A DNA stretch of 39,137 bases from Bacteroidales bacterium UBA1754. Its GTDB lineage: Bacteria; Bacteroidota; Bacteroidia; Bacteroidales; Paludibacteraceae. Location of the stretch: NCBI GenBank assembly GCA_002315615.1, contig DCHK01000070.1:63573-102709 (forward strand), in the 5' to 3' direction. Shown piece after piece: positions 17,869-25,122 of this stretch. The notes under the pieces are model-generated. The model was not told the DNA's origin, searched no databases, and saw nothing but the letters and a program-made list of their open reading frames with translations. Position numbers and translations under genes: made by a program. The number at the start of each line of letters is the position of its first letter. Position 1 is the first letter of the stretch.

Positions 17869-17891
17869 AATGTTATGTTTGAAATATCGTA

Positions 17892-17923
17892 CAAATTTAC
17901 AATTTGTTCTTTATAGAAGCAAA
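17892..17923 (-). promoter_or_regulatory. Promoter of serS (-33 TTTG, -7 TAAATTTG)
   Basis: On the minus strand, TTTG at 17923-17920 is followed after 20 bases by TAAATTTG at 17899-17892, the spacing expected for Bacteroidota promoters. The -33 element begins in the last bases of the rpmA terminator A/T tract. Confidence 0.7.
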
Positions 17924-17950
17924 AAAAAACTTCATCGAAAAGATGAAGTT
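17921..17950 (-). terminator. Intrinsic terminator of rplU-rpmA
   Basis: Minus strand: AACTTCATC and GATGAAGTT form a perfect 9-pair stem with a 5-base loop, followed by a long T run (A-tract 17921-17929 on the plus strand). It starts 23 bases after the rpmA stop. The plus strand also has T residues after the stem, but no gene reads into it from that side. Confidence 0.88.
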
Positions 17951-17973
17951 TTTTATTTTGTTTGAACTGAATA

Positions 17974-18237
17974 TTAGTTTTCAGCGATTGGCTCAATAGA
18001 AATGAAAGATTTGTCATCTTTTCTTTTTCTGAAAACCACTTTACCTGTTACCAATGCAAAAAGAGTATGGTCTTTTCCCATACCTACGTTTTCACCTGCA
18101 TTGTGAACTGTACCACGTTGACGAACAAGAATGTTACCAGCTTTTGCTATTTGTCCGCCGAAAATTTTAACGCCAAGTCGTTTACTTTCTGACTCGCGAC
18201 CGTTCTTTGAAGAACCGACTCCTTTTTTGTGTGCCAT
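17974..18237 (-). CDS. rpmA: 50S ribosomal protein L27
   Basis: An 87-residue ribosomal protein near the peptidyl transferase centre. MAHKKGVGSSKNGRESESKR is the standard N-terminus, without the cleavable N-terminal extension seen in Firmicutes, followed by LGVKIFGGQ and GNILVRQRGT. It follows rplU by 19 bases on the same strand, the classic L21-L27 pair, and is closed by a strong hairpin terminator. Confidence 0.98.
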   Translation of the reverse strand: MAHKKGVGSSKNGRESESKRLGVKIFGGQIAKAGNILVRQRGTVHNAGENVGMGKDHTLFALVTGKVVFRKRKDDKSFISIEPIAEN

Positions 18238-18256
18238 TTCTTGTTAGTTTTTTAGG

Positions 18257-18568
18257 TTAAAATGCGATGTCGTTAATTAAAACTTCTGTGAAGTTTTGAC
18301 GGTGTCCGTTAAGTTTGCGGAATCCTTTTCTGCGTTTTTTGTGGAAAACGAGAACTTTTTCACCACGTGGGTGCGAAAGAACTTTGCAACTTACTTTAGC
18401 TCCGTCGATAGTTGGTGCTCCAACTTTAACATCACCTTCGTTGTCAATCAACAACACTTTGTCGAACTCTACTGCAGCATCTACATCTGCATTCAAACGA
18501 TGAACGAACAATCTTTTGCCTTTTTCTGCTTTGAATTGTTGTCCTGCAATTTCTACGATTGCGTACAT
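18257..18568 (-). CDS. rplU: 50S ribosomal protein L21
   Basis: A 103-residue ribosomal protein binding 23S rRNA. MYAIVEIAGQQFKAEKGKRL is the standard N-terminus, and the C-terminal KKRRKGFRKLNGHRQNFTEV is the family rRNA-binding loop. Length is normal. It is the first gene of a bicistronic unit with rpmA. The transcript has a leader of about 85 bases with two small hairpins, which suggests autoregulation of the kind common for ribosomal protein operons. Confidence 0.98.
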   Translation of the reverse strand: MYAIVEIAGQQFKAEKGKRLFVHRLNADVDAAVEFDKVLLIDNEGDVKVGAPTIDGAKVSCKVLSHPRGEKVLVFHKKRRKGFRKLNGHRQNFTEVLINDIAF

Positions 18569-18590
18569 AAACTTTAATAAAAATTAAGTT

Positions 18591-18621
18591 AACTCATACG
18601 AGGTGAGTTGCCTTCGTGGCA
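18591..18621 (-). promoter_or_regulatory. Structured 5' leader of rplU-rpmA
   Basis: Two adjacent hairpins lie between the promoter and the rplU ATG: TGCC/GGCA around ACGAA, then AACTCA/TGAGTT around CCTCGTA, sharing one boundary base. Short stacked stems just upstream of a ribosomal protein gene suggest a protein-binding autoregulatory leader. I cannot match it to a named RNA family from sequence alone. Confidence 0.5.
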
Positions 18622-18658
18622 GTGCTACTTTTTCTTACCTGTACGAAAAATTAGGTTG

Positions 18659-18689
18659 CAAATTTACGACTTTTTATTTAATAAACAAA
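18659..18689 (-). promoter_or_regulatory. Promoter of rplU-rpmA (-33 TTTG, -7 TAAATTTG)
   Basis: On the minus strand, TTTG at 18689-18686 and TAAATTTG at 18666-18659 are separated by 19 bases. Transcription should start a few bases after 18659, giving a leader of about 85 bases before the rplU ATG. Confidence 0.75.
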
Positions 18690-18720
18690 AGAAGTGTGTG
18701 GTATTTTTACTTTTTTCTGA

Positions 18721-19452
18721 TTAATCTTGCCAAATTTTCCAAGCGGCAATGGCTTGACCGTGTAGCATTTCTAATCCGTTTTGCGTAATGCAACCTCGTT
18801 CAGCGCCACGTTTTAGGAATAAAGTTTGATTTGGATTGTATATTAAGTCGAATAAATAATGCTTGGTAGATAAATGTAAGTAAGGAATATTTGGTGCATC
18901 TTCAGTTCTTGGGTATGTGCCTACGGGCGAAGCATTTATTATGAGCAAATGCTCTTTGATGGTTTCTTCGTTTAATTCATTGTAGGTGTAATTGTCGTTC
19001 GCTTTTGTTCTCGATACAAAAGTAAATTCAATGCCGAGTTTCTGAAGTACAAATGCCACTGCTTTTGATGCGCCTCCTGTGCCTAAAATAAGTGCTTTTG
19101 TGTGGTGTGGTAGCAAGTGTTTTGTGAGCGACATTTCAAAACCAACGACATCAGTATTGTATCCAATGAGTTTTCCGTTGCTGAATTTTATGACGTTTAC
19201 TGCACCAATTTCTTCAGCGTCGGCATCTATTTTGTCGAGGAAAGGAAAAATTCTTTGTTTGTACGGAATAGTAACGTTCAGTCCACAAAGATTGGATGTG
19301 TTTTTTAATAATAGTGGGAATTCGGTCTCTAAGTTTTTTAGTTCGTATAACTTATAATTAGCATCAATGTTTTCTGCTTTGAATTTTTTTGTGAAAAAAT
19401 CGGCAGAAAAAGAGTGTACTAATGTTTCGCCTATAAGACCGAATTGCTTCAT
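18721..19452 (-). CDS. aroE: Shikimate dehydrogenase
   Basis: A 243-residue NADP-dependent enzyme reducing 3-dehydroshikimate to shikimate. The substrate pocket residues are visible: S14 and S16 in LVHSFSADFF, catalytic K65 in GLNVTIPYKQ, N86 in GAVNVIKF and D101 in GYNTDVVGF. The NADP-binding loop is LILGTGGASKA at about 121-131. It is shorter than the usual 270 or so residues but no motif is missing; short AroE forms are common in Bacteroidota. It lies 5 bases after the YciO-like gene and is the last gene of the fabI-yciO-aroE run. Confidence 0.93.
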   Translation of the reverse strand: MKQFGLIGETLVHSFSADFFTKKFKAENIDANYKLYELKNLETEFPLLLKNTSNLCGLNVTIPYKQRIFPFLDKIDADAEEIGAVNVIKFSNGKLIGYNTDVVGFEMSLTKHLLPHHTKALILGTGGASKAVAFVLQKLGIEFTFVSRTKANDNYTYNELNEETIKEHLLIINASPVGTYPRTEDAPNIPYLHLSTKHYLFDLIYNPNQTLFLKRGAERGCITQNGLEMLHGQAIAAWKIWQD

Positions 19453-19457
19453 TATTG

Positions 19458-20069
19458 TTAAAAATCTACTTTGCCCAAACCTTGACGTACTAAAGTTGGC
19501 TCTTCTTCTGTGCAGTCTATTACGGTAGATGGTTCTACGCCTCCATATCCTCCATCGATTACGATATCAACGAGTTTTTGATATTTTTCGTGAATCAATT
19601 CAGGGTCGGAAATATATTCTATCACATCGTCTTCGTCGTTTTTTACGGAAGTCGTCATAATAGGGTGTCCGAGTTCTTTTGCCAATTCGCGAATGATGTT
19701 ATTGTCGGGGATACGAATACCCACAGTACGCTTGTTTTTGAAAAGTCGTGGCAAATTTGTGCTTCCGTTCAAAATGAATGTGTACGGACCAGGTAGCGAA
19801 CTTTTCATAAGTTTGAAAGTACGATTATCCACCTTGGCGAATTCGCTCAACTGACTTAAGTCGTGGCAAATGAACGAAAGGCGGTTTTTGTCGGGGTCGA
19901 TGCCTTTTATGCGACAAACTTTCTCTACTGCTTTGGTGCTAAATATGTCGCAACCGATGCCGTAAATGGTATCGGTAGGAAAAATTATAACTCCACCATT
20001 GCGCAGTATTTCGGCAATACGGCGAATGTCGCGTTCGTTAGGATTCTCTGGATATATCTTTAATATCAT
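19458..20069 (-). CDS. yciO: Sua5/YciO/YrdC family protein, YciO type
   Basis: A 203-residue protein with the YrdC fold: NGGVIIFPTDTIYGIGCD at about 28-45, then CRIKGIDPDKNRLSFICHDL, PGPYTFIL and GIRIPDN. The C-terminal segment VDIVIDGGYGGVEPSTVIDC and the compact length match E. coli YciO more than TsaC or Sua5. TsaC makes threonylcarbamoyl-AMP for tRNA t6A37; YciO has the fold but its role is less settled. If no other tsaC exists in the genome, this could be the t6A enzyme. It sits 9 bases after fabI and 5 before aroE. Confidence 0.82.
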   Translation of the reverse strand: MILKIYPENPNERDIRRIAEILRNGGVIIFPTDTIYGIGCDIFSTKAVEKVCRIKGIDPDKNRLSFICHDLSQLSEFAKVDNRTFKLMKSSLPGPYTFILNGSTNLPRLFKNKRTVGIRIPDNNIIRELAKELGHPIMTTSVKNDEDDVIEYISDPELIHEKYQKLVDIVIDGGYGGVEPSTVIDCTEEEPTLVRQGLGKVDF

Positions 20070-20078
20070 CGGTCTTTT

Positions 20079-20897
20079 TTACTTTCCACTGTTGTATTTT
20101 TCCATTACTTCTGCGCTGATTCCCATACTCGAGAAACCTCCATCGTGGTATAGGTTTTGCATAGTTACTTTGCGTGTCAAGTCGCTGAACATTGCCATAC
20201 AATAGTTGGCGCAATCTTCGGCAGTGGCGTTGCCAAGAGGCGACATTTTTTCTGCAAAATCTACAAAACTATCGAAACCTTTTATGCCCGAACCTGCAGT
20301 AGTCATTGTTGGCGATTGTGAAATTGTGTTAATTCTTACGTGCTTTTCGGTGCCGTAAATATAACCAAAACTGCGCGCGATTGATTCCAAAAGTGCTTTG
20401 GCATCAGCCATATCATTATATCCAAAAATAGCACGTTGCGAAGCAATATATGTGAGCGCTACGATAGAACCATATTCTGCAATAGCATCTTGTTTTTTTG
20501 CCACTTGTAGCATTTTGTGGAACGAAATGGCAGAAATATTCAAAGTTGTGTCCAATAACTTATAGTCGATGTCGTCGTAAGGTTTGTTTTTGCGTACGTT
20601 TGGCGACATACCAATAGAGTGGAGTACAAAGTCAATTTTTCCACCTAATGCTTCGGTCGATTCAGAAAATACTTTTTCTAAGTCTTCTACAGATGTAGCG
20701 TCGGCAGCAATTACTTTAGCATTAAGTTTTTCGCCCAATGCGTTTATTTGTCCCATTCGCAAAGCGATAGGAGCATTAGACAAAGTAATTTGTGCGCCTT
20801 CTTCTACTGCGCGTTCTGCTACTTTCCAAGCAATTGATTTGTCGTTTAACGCACCGAAAATAATTCCGCGTTTTCCCTTTAATAAATTGTAACCCAT
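20079..20897 (-). CDS. fabI: Enoyl-[acyl-carrier-protein] reductase (NADH)
   Basis: A 272-residue short-chain dehydrogenase fold enzyme performing the last reduction in fatty-acid elongation. MGYNLLKGKRGIIFGALNDK is the nucleotide-binding opening. The FabI active site is clear: Y150 in IVALTYIASQRAI, Y160 and K167 in GYNDMADAKALLE, giving the Y-x6-K spacing. ADATSVEDLEKVF and HSIGMSPN follow the family pattern. Length is normal (about 260-270). It heads fabI-yciO-aroE and starts downstream of the gltD hairpin. I could not find a good -7 box in the 35 bases between them. Confidence 0.96.
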   Translation of the reverse strand: MGYNLLKGKRGIIFGALNDKSIAWKVAERAVEEGAQITLSNAPIALRMGQINALGEKLNAKVIAADATSVEDLEKVFSESTEALGGKIDFVLHSIGMSPNVRKNKPYDDIDYKLLDTTLNISAISFHKMLQVAKKQDAIAEYGSIVALTYIASQRAIFGYNDMADAKALLESIARSFGYIYGTEKHVRINTISQSPTMTTAGSGIKGFDSFVDFAEKMSPLGNATAEDCANYCMAMFSDLTRKVTMQNLYHDGGFSSMGISAEVMEKYNSGK

Positions 20898-20932
20898 TTT
20901 TTTTGAATATTACACTATTCTTATTAAAGAAA

Positions 20933-20960
20933 TTAGGAATGAAATTGACTTCATTCCTAA
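20933..20960 (-). terminator. Hairpin terminator after the glutamate synthase-like gene
   Basis: Perfect 11-pair inverted repeat: TTAGGAATGAA and TTCATTCCTAA around a 6-base loop, 21 bases past the gltD-like stop. On the minus strand the stem is followed by TTTCTTTAAT, a weak T tract, so termination may be incomplete. Confidence 0.7.
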
Positions 20961-20981
20961 CTCCAAAATTTTAATTTCTAA

Positions 20982-22424
20982 TTATTTAGAAAGGTATTCG
21001 TCCATTTCTTTTGCGGCTTTTCGTCCGTCGCCCATAGCAAGGATAACGGTTGCACCACCACGAACAATGTCGCCACCTGCAAAAATGCAAGGAATTGAAG
21101 ATTGCATATTTTCGCCTACAACAATAGTACCTTTTGGCGATACGTCAAGTCCTTCTACTGAGCGTGGCACAATTGGGTTAGGCGAAACACCTACACTTAC
21201 TACAACTGTATCTACGTCAATCAATTCTGTAGCGCCCTCAATAGCAACTGGCGAGCGACGTCCGCTTGCATCTGGTTCGCCAAGTTCCATTTTTTGTATG
21301 CGAACTTGTTTTACAAATCCTTTCTCATCGCCAATGTATTCAATAGGATTGCAAAGTGTGAGAAATTCTACACCTTCTTCTTTGGCGTGTTTAACTTCTT
21401 CCAAACGTGCTGGCATTTCTTCTTCTGAACGACGATAGATAATCATTGCACGTTCTGCGCCAAGACGTTTTGCAGTACGTACAGAGTCCATAGCAGTGTT
21501 ACCACCACCGACTACTGCTACACTTTTGCCGATAACGATAGGAGTGTCGTAGTTTTTGTCGGTTGCTTTCATCAAGTTTACGCGAGTTAGGTATTCGTTG
21601 CTCGACATAATGTTGATAAGATTTTCGCCAGGAATGTTCATAAAACGTGGAAGACCTGCACCACTTGCTACGAAAATGCCTTTGAATCCGTCTTTTTCAA
21701 GTTCTTCTACCGAAATTGTTTTTCCTACAATGCAGTCGCGCAAGAATTTTACGCCCATTTTTTGTAAATTCTCAATTTCTACATCTACTATTTCGTTTGG
21801 CAAACGGAATTCTGGAATACCATATTTAAGCACACCACCAATTTCGTGCAATGCTTCAAAAACGGTTACATCATATCCTTTTTTTGCCATATCGCCAGCA
21901 AACGACAAACCTGCAGGACCAGAACCTACAACGGCAATTTTCTTTCCGTTTGGTTTTTCTACTTCAGGAATGGCAATGTTGCCAGATTTGCGTTCGTAGT
22001 CGGCTACAAAGCGTTCCAAATATCCAATAGCAACGGCGGGTTTGCCCATTTTCAAATGAATACATTTAGATTCACATTGTTTTTCTTGTGGACATACACG
22101 ACCGCAGACAGCAGGAAGCAAACTTGTTTTTTTCAAAACTTTGGCAGCCTCGAGGTATTCGCCACGCTCTACATTTTTGATGAAATCTGGTATAGATATG
22201 CTCACGGGACATCCTTGCATACACGAAGGATTTGGGCAGTCCAAACAGCGTTTTGCTTCTGTAAGTGCTTGTTCTTCTGTAAGACCTTGGTTTACTTCGT
22301 CGTAACTGTGGCTACGATATTCGGCGTCAAGTTCGTTCATTTTAGCACGAGGGATGGCTGTGCGTTCTTTTGCAGGCATCGATTTACGCAAATCTTCGCG
22401 CCATTGTTCATTTCTGTCTGTCAT
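20982..22424 (-). CDS. gltD: NAD(P)H-dependent glutamate synthase small subunit-like oxidoreductase
   Basis: A 480-residue flavoprotein of the GltD/NfnB/SudA group. The N-terminal cysteine-rich domain carries CLDCPNPSCMQGCP and CGRVCPQEKQCESKC, the ligands of two 4Fe-4S clusters. The FAD site is VVGSGPAGLSFAGDMAKKG, the NAD(P) site is VVGGGNTAMDSVRTAKRLGA, and a second FAD contact is IFAGGDIVRGGATVI. Length is normal. No glutamate synthase large subunit (gltB) or NfnA/PyrK-like partner is adjacent, so it may work with a distant GltB or as another electron-transfer subunit. It has its own promoter box (22465-22472) and hairpin terminator. Confidence 0.9.
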   Translation of the reverse strand: MTDRNEQWREDLRKSMPAKERTAIPRAKMNELDAEYRSHSYDEVNQGLTEEQALTEAKRCLDCPNPSCMQGCPVSISIPDFIKNVERGEYLEAAKVLKKTSLLPAVCGRVCPQEKQCESKCIHLKMGKPAVAIGYLERFVADYERKSGNIAIPEVEKPNGKKIAVVGSGPAGLSFAGDMAKKGYDVTVFEALHEIGGVLKYGIPEFRLPNEIVDVEIENLQKMGVKFLRDCIVGKTISVEELEKDGFKGIFVASGAGLPRFMNIPGENLINIMSSNEYLTRVNLMKATDKNYDTPIVIGKSVAVVGGGNTAMDSVRTAKRLGAERAMIIYRRSEEEMPARLEEVKHAKEEGVEFLTLCNPIEYIGDEKGFVKQVRIQKMELGEPDASGRRSPVAIEGATELIDVDTVVVSVGVSPNPIVPRSVEGLDVSPKGTIVVGENMQSSIPCIFAGGDIVRGGATVILAMGDGRKAAKEMDEYLSK

Positions 22425-22464
22425 TTTTATTTGTGATTTTAATTATTTCTTATTTTTGAATTGG

Positions 22465-22472
22465 CAAAGTTA
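22465..22472 (-). promoter_or_regulatory. -7 box of the gltD-like gene
   Basis: Minus strand TAACTTTG, matching TAnnTTTG, 40 bases before the ATG at 22424. The -33 region is AT-rich without a clear TTTG. Confidence 0.6.
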
Positions 22473-22580
22473 TAGTTTTTTTTTATTGTTAACCCCTTTT
22501 TTCTTTGCAAAATTTTTACCACCGACAATTTATCAGTCAAATATCGTTTAATTGTTTATGCGTTTTGTTGGTCAAAAATC

Positions 22581-22650
22581 TCTCATCTATACACTCTTCA
22601 CTCGTATCTTGCTTCTTGTTTCTTGTTTCTTGTTTCTCGCTTCTGTCTTC
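22581..22650. repeat. Heptad-phased pyrimidine-rich tract
   Basis: Ten consecutive 7-base units in one phase, from TCTCATC (22581) through TCGTATC and TTGCTTC, three copies of TTGTTTC (22616-22636), TCGCTTC and TGTCTTC (22644-22650). The plus strand is almost purely C/T/G. It reaches the last stop-codon base of the DAHP synthase gene and ends about 110 bases upstream of the gltD promoter. The rest of this spacer (22473-22580) shows no recognisable feature. Confidence 0.8.
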
Positions 22651-23723
22651 TATTTATTCATTATTTCCATTTGATGTCTTACACTCTCTTCGTGAATAGC
22701 AACAAACAGTGTACGTAAGAAATCTTCGCTCAAACCGAGTGGCAACGATTTTGCTATGCGGTCTTGTAAAAGTTCATCGTAGCGAGCAGTTTGCAAAACA
22801 GACAGGTTATGCTCTTTTTTGTATGTGCCAATTTCTTCGCAAACTCGCATACGTGTAGCGATTGTTTCCAAAATGCTATTGTCGAGTTCGTCAATTTGTT
22901 TACGCAGTTTTGATAAACTTTCGGTCGTTTGTTTCTCGTCGCGAATGACAAGTGTATCAAGAATACATTCAAGCACTTCTGGTGTAATTTGTTGTGCAGC
23001 GTCGCTCCACGCTTTGTCGGGGTTGCAGTGAGATTCTATTATCAAACCATCGAAAGCCAAATCCATTGCTTGCTGACTGATAGGCGCAATCAATTCTCGT
23101 TTTCCACCAATATGACTTGGGTCGCAAAAAATAGGCATATTTGGAATACGTCGGTGAAGTTCCATTGGAATGTGCCATTGTGGAAGGTTACGGTAAATTT
23201 TTTTGTCGAAAGAACTGAAACCACGATGAATAGCACCAATTTTTCTAATTCCTGCATTGTAGATTCGTTGTATAGCGCCAATCCATAATTCCAAATCAGG
23301 ATTCACGGGATTTTTAATCAGTACGGGAATATCGACACCTTCCAACGCATCTGCTATTTCTTGCACTGCAAAAGGATTTGCCGCAGTGCGAGCACCAATC
23401 CAAAGTATATCAATGTCCAACGCTAATGCTTCGCGAACGTGTTGTGCAGTGGCTACTTCTGTTGCTACATACATCCCGAATTCTTTTTTAACACGTTTTA
23501 ACCATACAAGACCTTCTATGCCAATTCCTTCAAATCCTCCTGGTTTTGTTCGCGGTTTCCAAATCCCCGCACGGAATATTTTTATGCCTTTTGATGAAAG
23601 TTGTTTGGCGGTTTCCATTACTTGTTCTTCGGTTTCGGCACTGCAAGGCCCCGAAATAACTATTGGTCTTTTGGCATCAATTCCTGGCAATGATATTGAC
23701 TCTAATTCTAAATTCAGTTCCAT
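22650..23723 (-). CDS. Bifunctional DAHP synthase / chorismate mutase (type II)
   Basis: A 357-residue fusion. Residues 1-260 are a class I-beta DAHP synthase: ISGPCSAETEEQ, GIWKPRTKPGGFEG, GARTAANPFAVQEIADAL, LIKNPVNPDLELWIGA, and CDPSHIGGKRELIAPISQQA with metal ligands. It condenses PEP with erythrose 4-phosphate. Residues 268-357 are an AroQ chorismate mutase helix bundle (KLRKQIDELDNSILETIATR, then RMRVCEEIGTYKKEHN), giving prephenate. The order synthase-mutase is the Bacteroidota arrangement, and the mutase domain may mediate feedback. A heptad repeat precedes the ATG by 9 bases. Confidence 0.95.
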   Translation of the reverse strand: MELNLELESISLPGIDAKRPIVISGPCSAETEEQVMETAKQLSSKGIKIFRAGIWKPRTKPGGFEGIGIEGLVWLKRVKKEFGMYVATEVATAQHVREALALDIDILWIGARTAANPFAVQEIADALEGVDIPVLIKNPVNPDLELWIGAIQRIYNAGIRKIGAIHRGFSSFDKKIYRNLPQWHIPMELHRRIPNMPIFCDPSHIGGKRELIAPISQQAMDLAFDGLIIESHCNPDKAWSDAAQQITPEVLECILDTLVIRDEKQTTESLSKLRKQIDELDNSILETIATRMRVCEEIGTYKKEHNLSVLQTARYDELLQDRIAKSLPLGLSEDFLRTLFVAIHEESVRHQMEIMNK

Positions 23724-23732
23724 AATAGATTG

Positions 23733-23767
23733 TTTAATCGGTTAGTGTTTAATCGATTAATAGGTTA
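23733..23767 (-). repeat. Heptad-phased leader repeat before the DAHP synthase gene
   Basis: Five 7-base units in phase on the plus strand: TTTAATC at 23733, then GGTTAGT, GTTTAAT, CGATTAA and TAGGTTA. The order parallels the tract before rsmG (TTTAATC then GTTTAGT) and the reverse complement of the tract at 7-76. It lies 9 bases upstream of the DAHP synthase ATG. No TAnnTTTG box was found in the 101-base spacer. Confidence 0.65.
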
Positions 23768-23824
23768 AAGTTCCAAAACTGCCTCCTATAGATTTTTTTT
23801 TGAAATTTTTGCAATAATTGTGTG

Positions 23825-24295
23825 CTATTCTTTGTAAAGATTATTCTCTTGCAGATATTTTCCTACGGTTTCGGCAGCGTATGCAACTGCTTTTGCACAC
23901 GGACGTTTGGCATAATATTCTGCGTTTCTATCCGATGGTTCGGGCATTTCTACTTCGCGTTTTTTAGTAAGTAAATCTGCACAAATAATAGAACCGAATT
24001 TTTCCTTGAAAGTGTTGGCGCATTGTTGCACCGAAGTGTAATTTTCTGTCTTTGCAATATGGTCGTTGGGGTTATCTGCTTTACCTGCAAGTCCAAGAAC
24101 CATTGCCATACCACTTACAGCACCACAAACTTCGCGCATACGTCCCATACCGCCACCAAAAGACGATGAAATTTTTGCAGCAAGTGTTTCGTCCATTTCA
24201 AAAACATCGGCGTATGCCAAAAGTACAGATTGTGCGCAGTTGTATCCGTTCATAAAATAATCAACTGCCTTATTTTTACGTTCTTCTATGGTCAT
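23825..24295 (-). CDS. C_GCAxxG_C_C family redox-type protein
   Basis: A 156-residue protein of the small cysteine-motif family named for its pattern. NGYNCAQSVLLAYADVF begins it (Cys21), the core is SSFGGGMGRMREVCGAVSGM with the CGAxxG signature, and further cysteines follow in VQQCANTF, SIICADLL and RPCAKAVAYAAE. Members are often found with electron-transfer or metal genes and may bind a metal or cluster; the biochemical role is not established. It is soluble and cytosolic. It lies 18 bases after the upstream rsmG and may be transcribed with it. Confidence 0.85.
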   Translation of the reverse strand: MTIEERKNKAVDYFMNGYNCAQSVLLAYADVFEMDETLAAKISSSFGGGMGRMREVCGAVSGMAMVLGLAGKADNPNDHIAKTENYTSVQQCANTFKEKFGSIICADLLTKKREVEMPEPSDRNAEYYAKRPCAKAVAYAAETVGKYLQENNLYKE

Positions 24296-24313
24296 TAGTA
24301 AAAAAAGTTTTTT

Positions 24314-24937
24314 TTATTTCATCGGCACATACACCGCCTTTTTCGTTTCGAAAAATTCTTCGTCGAAAAAATCGGAAATGTTGTAAAGTGTGGCAATGTT
24401 TTTATATTGTTTAATTTCTTCTTCCAGCTCGCCGCCTTTTAGGCAGATAAGTCCGTTTGGCAGTGCATTTTGTTGCTTGGTAGAAATGTTTTTGCGTGTG
24501 AGTTTTATCAAATCGTTGAGTGGCATCACAGCACGACTTACAACAAAGTCGTAGGTTGTTTTTATGTCTTCTATGCGCGAGTGTGTGAAAGTGCAGTTTT
24601 TCAATCCAATAGCATTGGCAATTTCTGTTGCTACGCGAATTTTTTTGCCGATAGAATCCACAAGATGAAATTTAGTTTCGGGAAACATTATAGCCAACGG
24701 AATGCCAGGAAAACCACCACCCGTTCCAACGTCAATAATGCTTGTGTTTGGTTTGAAATGAATGATTTTGGCAATGGCAAGCGAGTGCAAAACGTGGTGC
24801 TCGTACAAATTATCAATGTCTTTGCGCGAAATTACATTTATTTTGCTATTCCAATCGACGTATAAGTCGAACAGTGCGGCAATTTGCTCAGTTTGCTTTT
24901 CTGTAAGTTCAGGGAAATATTTTTGAATAATTTGCAT
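24314..24937 (-). CDS. rsmG: 16S rRNA (guanine527-N7)-methyltransferase
   Basis: A 207-residue class I methyltransferase that modifies G527 in 16S rRNA. MQIIQKYFPELTEKQTEQIA and ISRKDIDNLYEHHVLHSLAI are typical Bacteroidota N-terminal features. The SAM loop is IDVGTGGGFPGIPLAI, followed by HLVDSIGKKI and FVVSRAVMPL. I prefer the ATG at 24937 because family members begin at this methionine; an in-frame ATG at 24946 would add three residues. Upstream lies a 170-base heptad-phased tract instead of a recognisable promoter. The C_GCAxxG_C_C gene follows 18 bases after the stop. Confidence 0.94.
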   Translation of the reverse strand: MQIIQKYFPELTEKQTEQIAALFDLYVDWNSKINVISRKDIDNLYEHHVLHSLAIAKIIHFKPNTSIIDVGTGGGFPGIPLAIMFPETKFHLVDSIGKKIRVATEIANAIGLKNCTFTHSRIEDIKTTYDFVVSRAVMPLNDLIKLTRKNISTKQQNALPNGLICLKGGELEEEIKQYKNIATLYNISDFFDEEFFETKKAVYVPMK

Positions 24938-24952
24938 AGAACGCATTCGGTG

Positions 24953-25122
24953 TTTAATCGTTTAGTGCTTATTTGATTAAGGCTTATTTGTCTAAAGTCT
25001 AAAGTCTAAAGTCAAATGTCAATTGTCTTTTGTCTTTTAACTTTTAACTTTTAACTTTTATCTCTCATCTATATACTCGCTTCTCGTATCTCGTATCTTG
25101 TATCTCGTATCTGTCTTCTATC
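24953..25122. repeat. Long heptad-phased intergenic array between der and rsmG
   Basis: About 24 consecutive 7-base units in one phase with no visible break. It begins TTTAATC, GTTTAGT near rsmG. Three GTCTAAA units (24990-25010) follow, then GTCAAAT-type units, two GTCTTTT (25025-25038), three AACTTTT (25039-25059), ATCTCTC, and several ATCTCGT or ATCTTGT units up to 25122. A C-T step stays at fixed positions while flanking bases drift. The plus strand is pyrimidine-rich. It fills the whole spacer from near the rsmG start to the der stop. It is not a CRISPR: units are contiguous, with no spacers. Confidence 0.85.

Noticed and set aside
20898..20932. Promoter for fabI-yciO-aroE in the 35-base gap after the gltD hairpin
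   Set aside because: No TAnnTTTG box is present; fabI may be transcribed by incomplete termination at the hairpin or by a promoter type I cannot recognise.
24953..25122. Possible CRISPR array
   Set aside because: Units are 7 bases and contiguous, with no spacers of 25-40 bases, and no cas gene is present.
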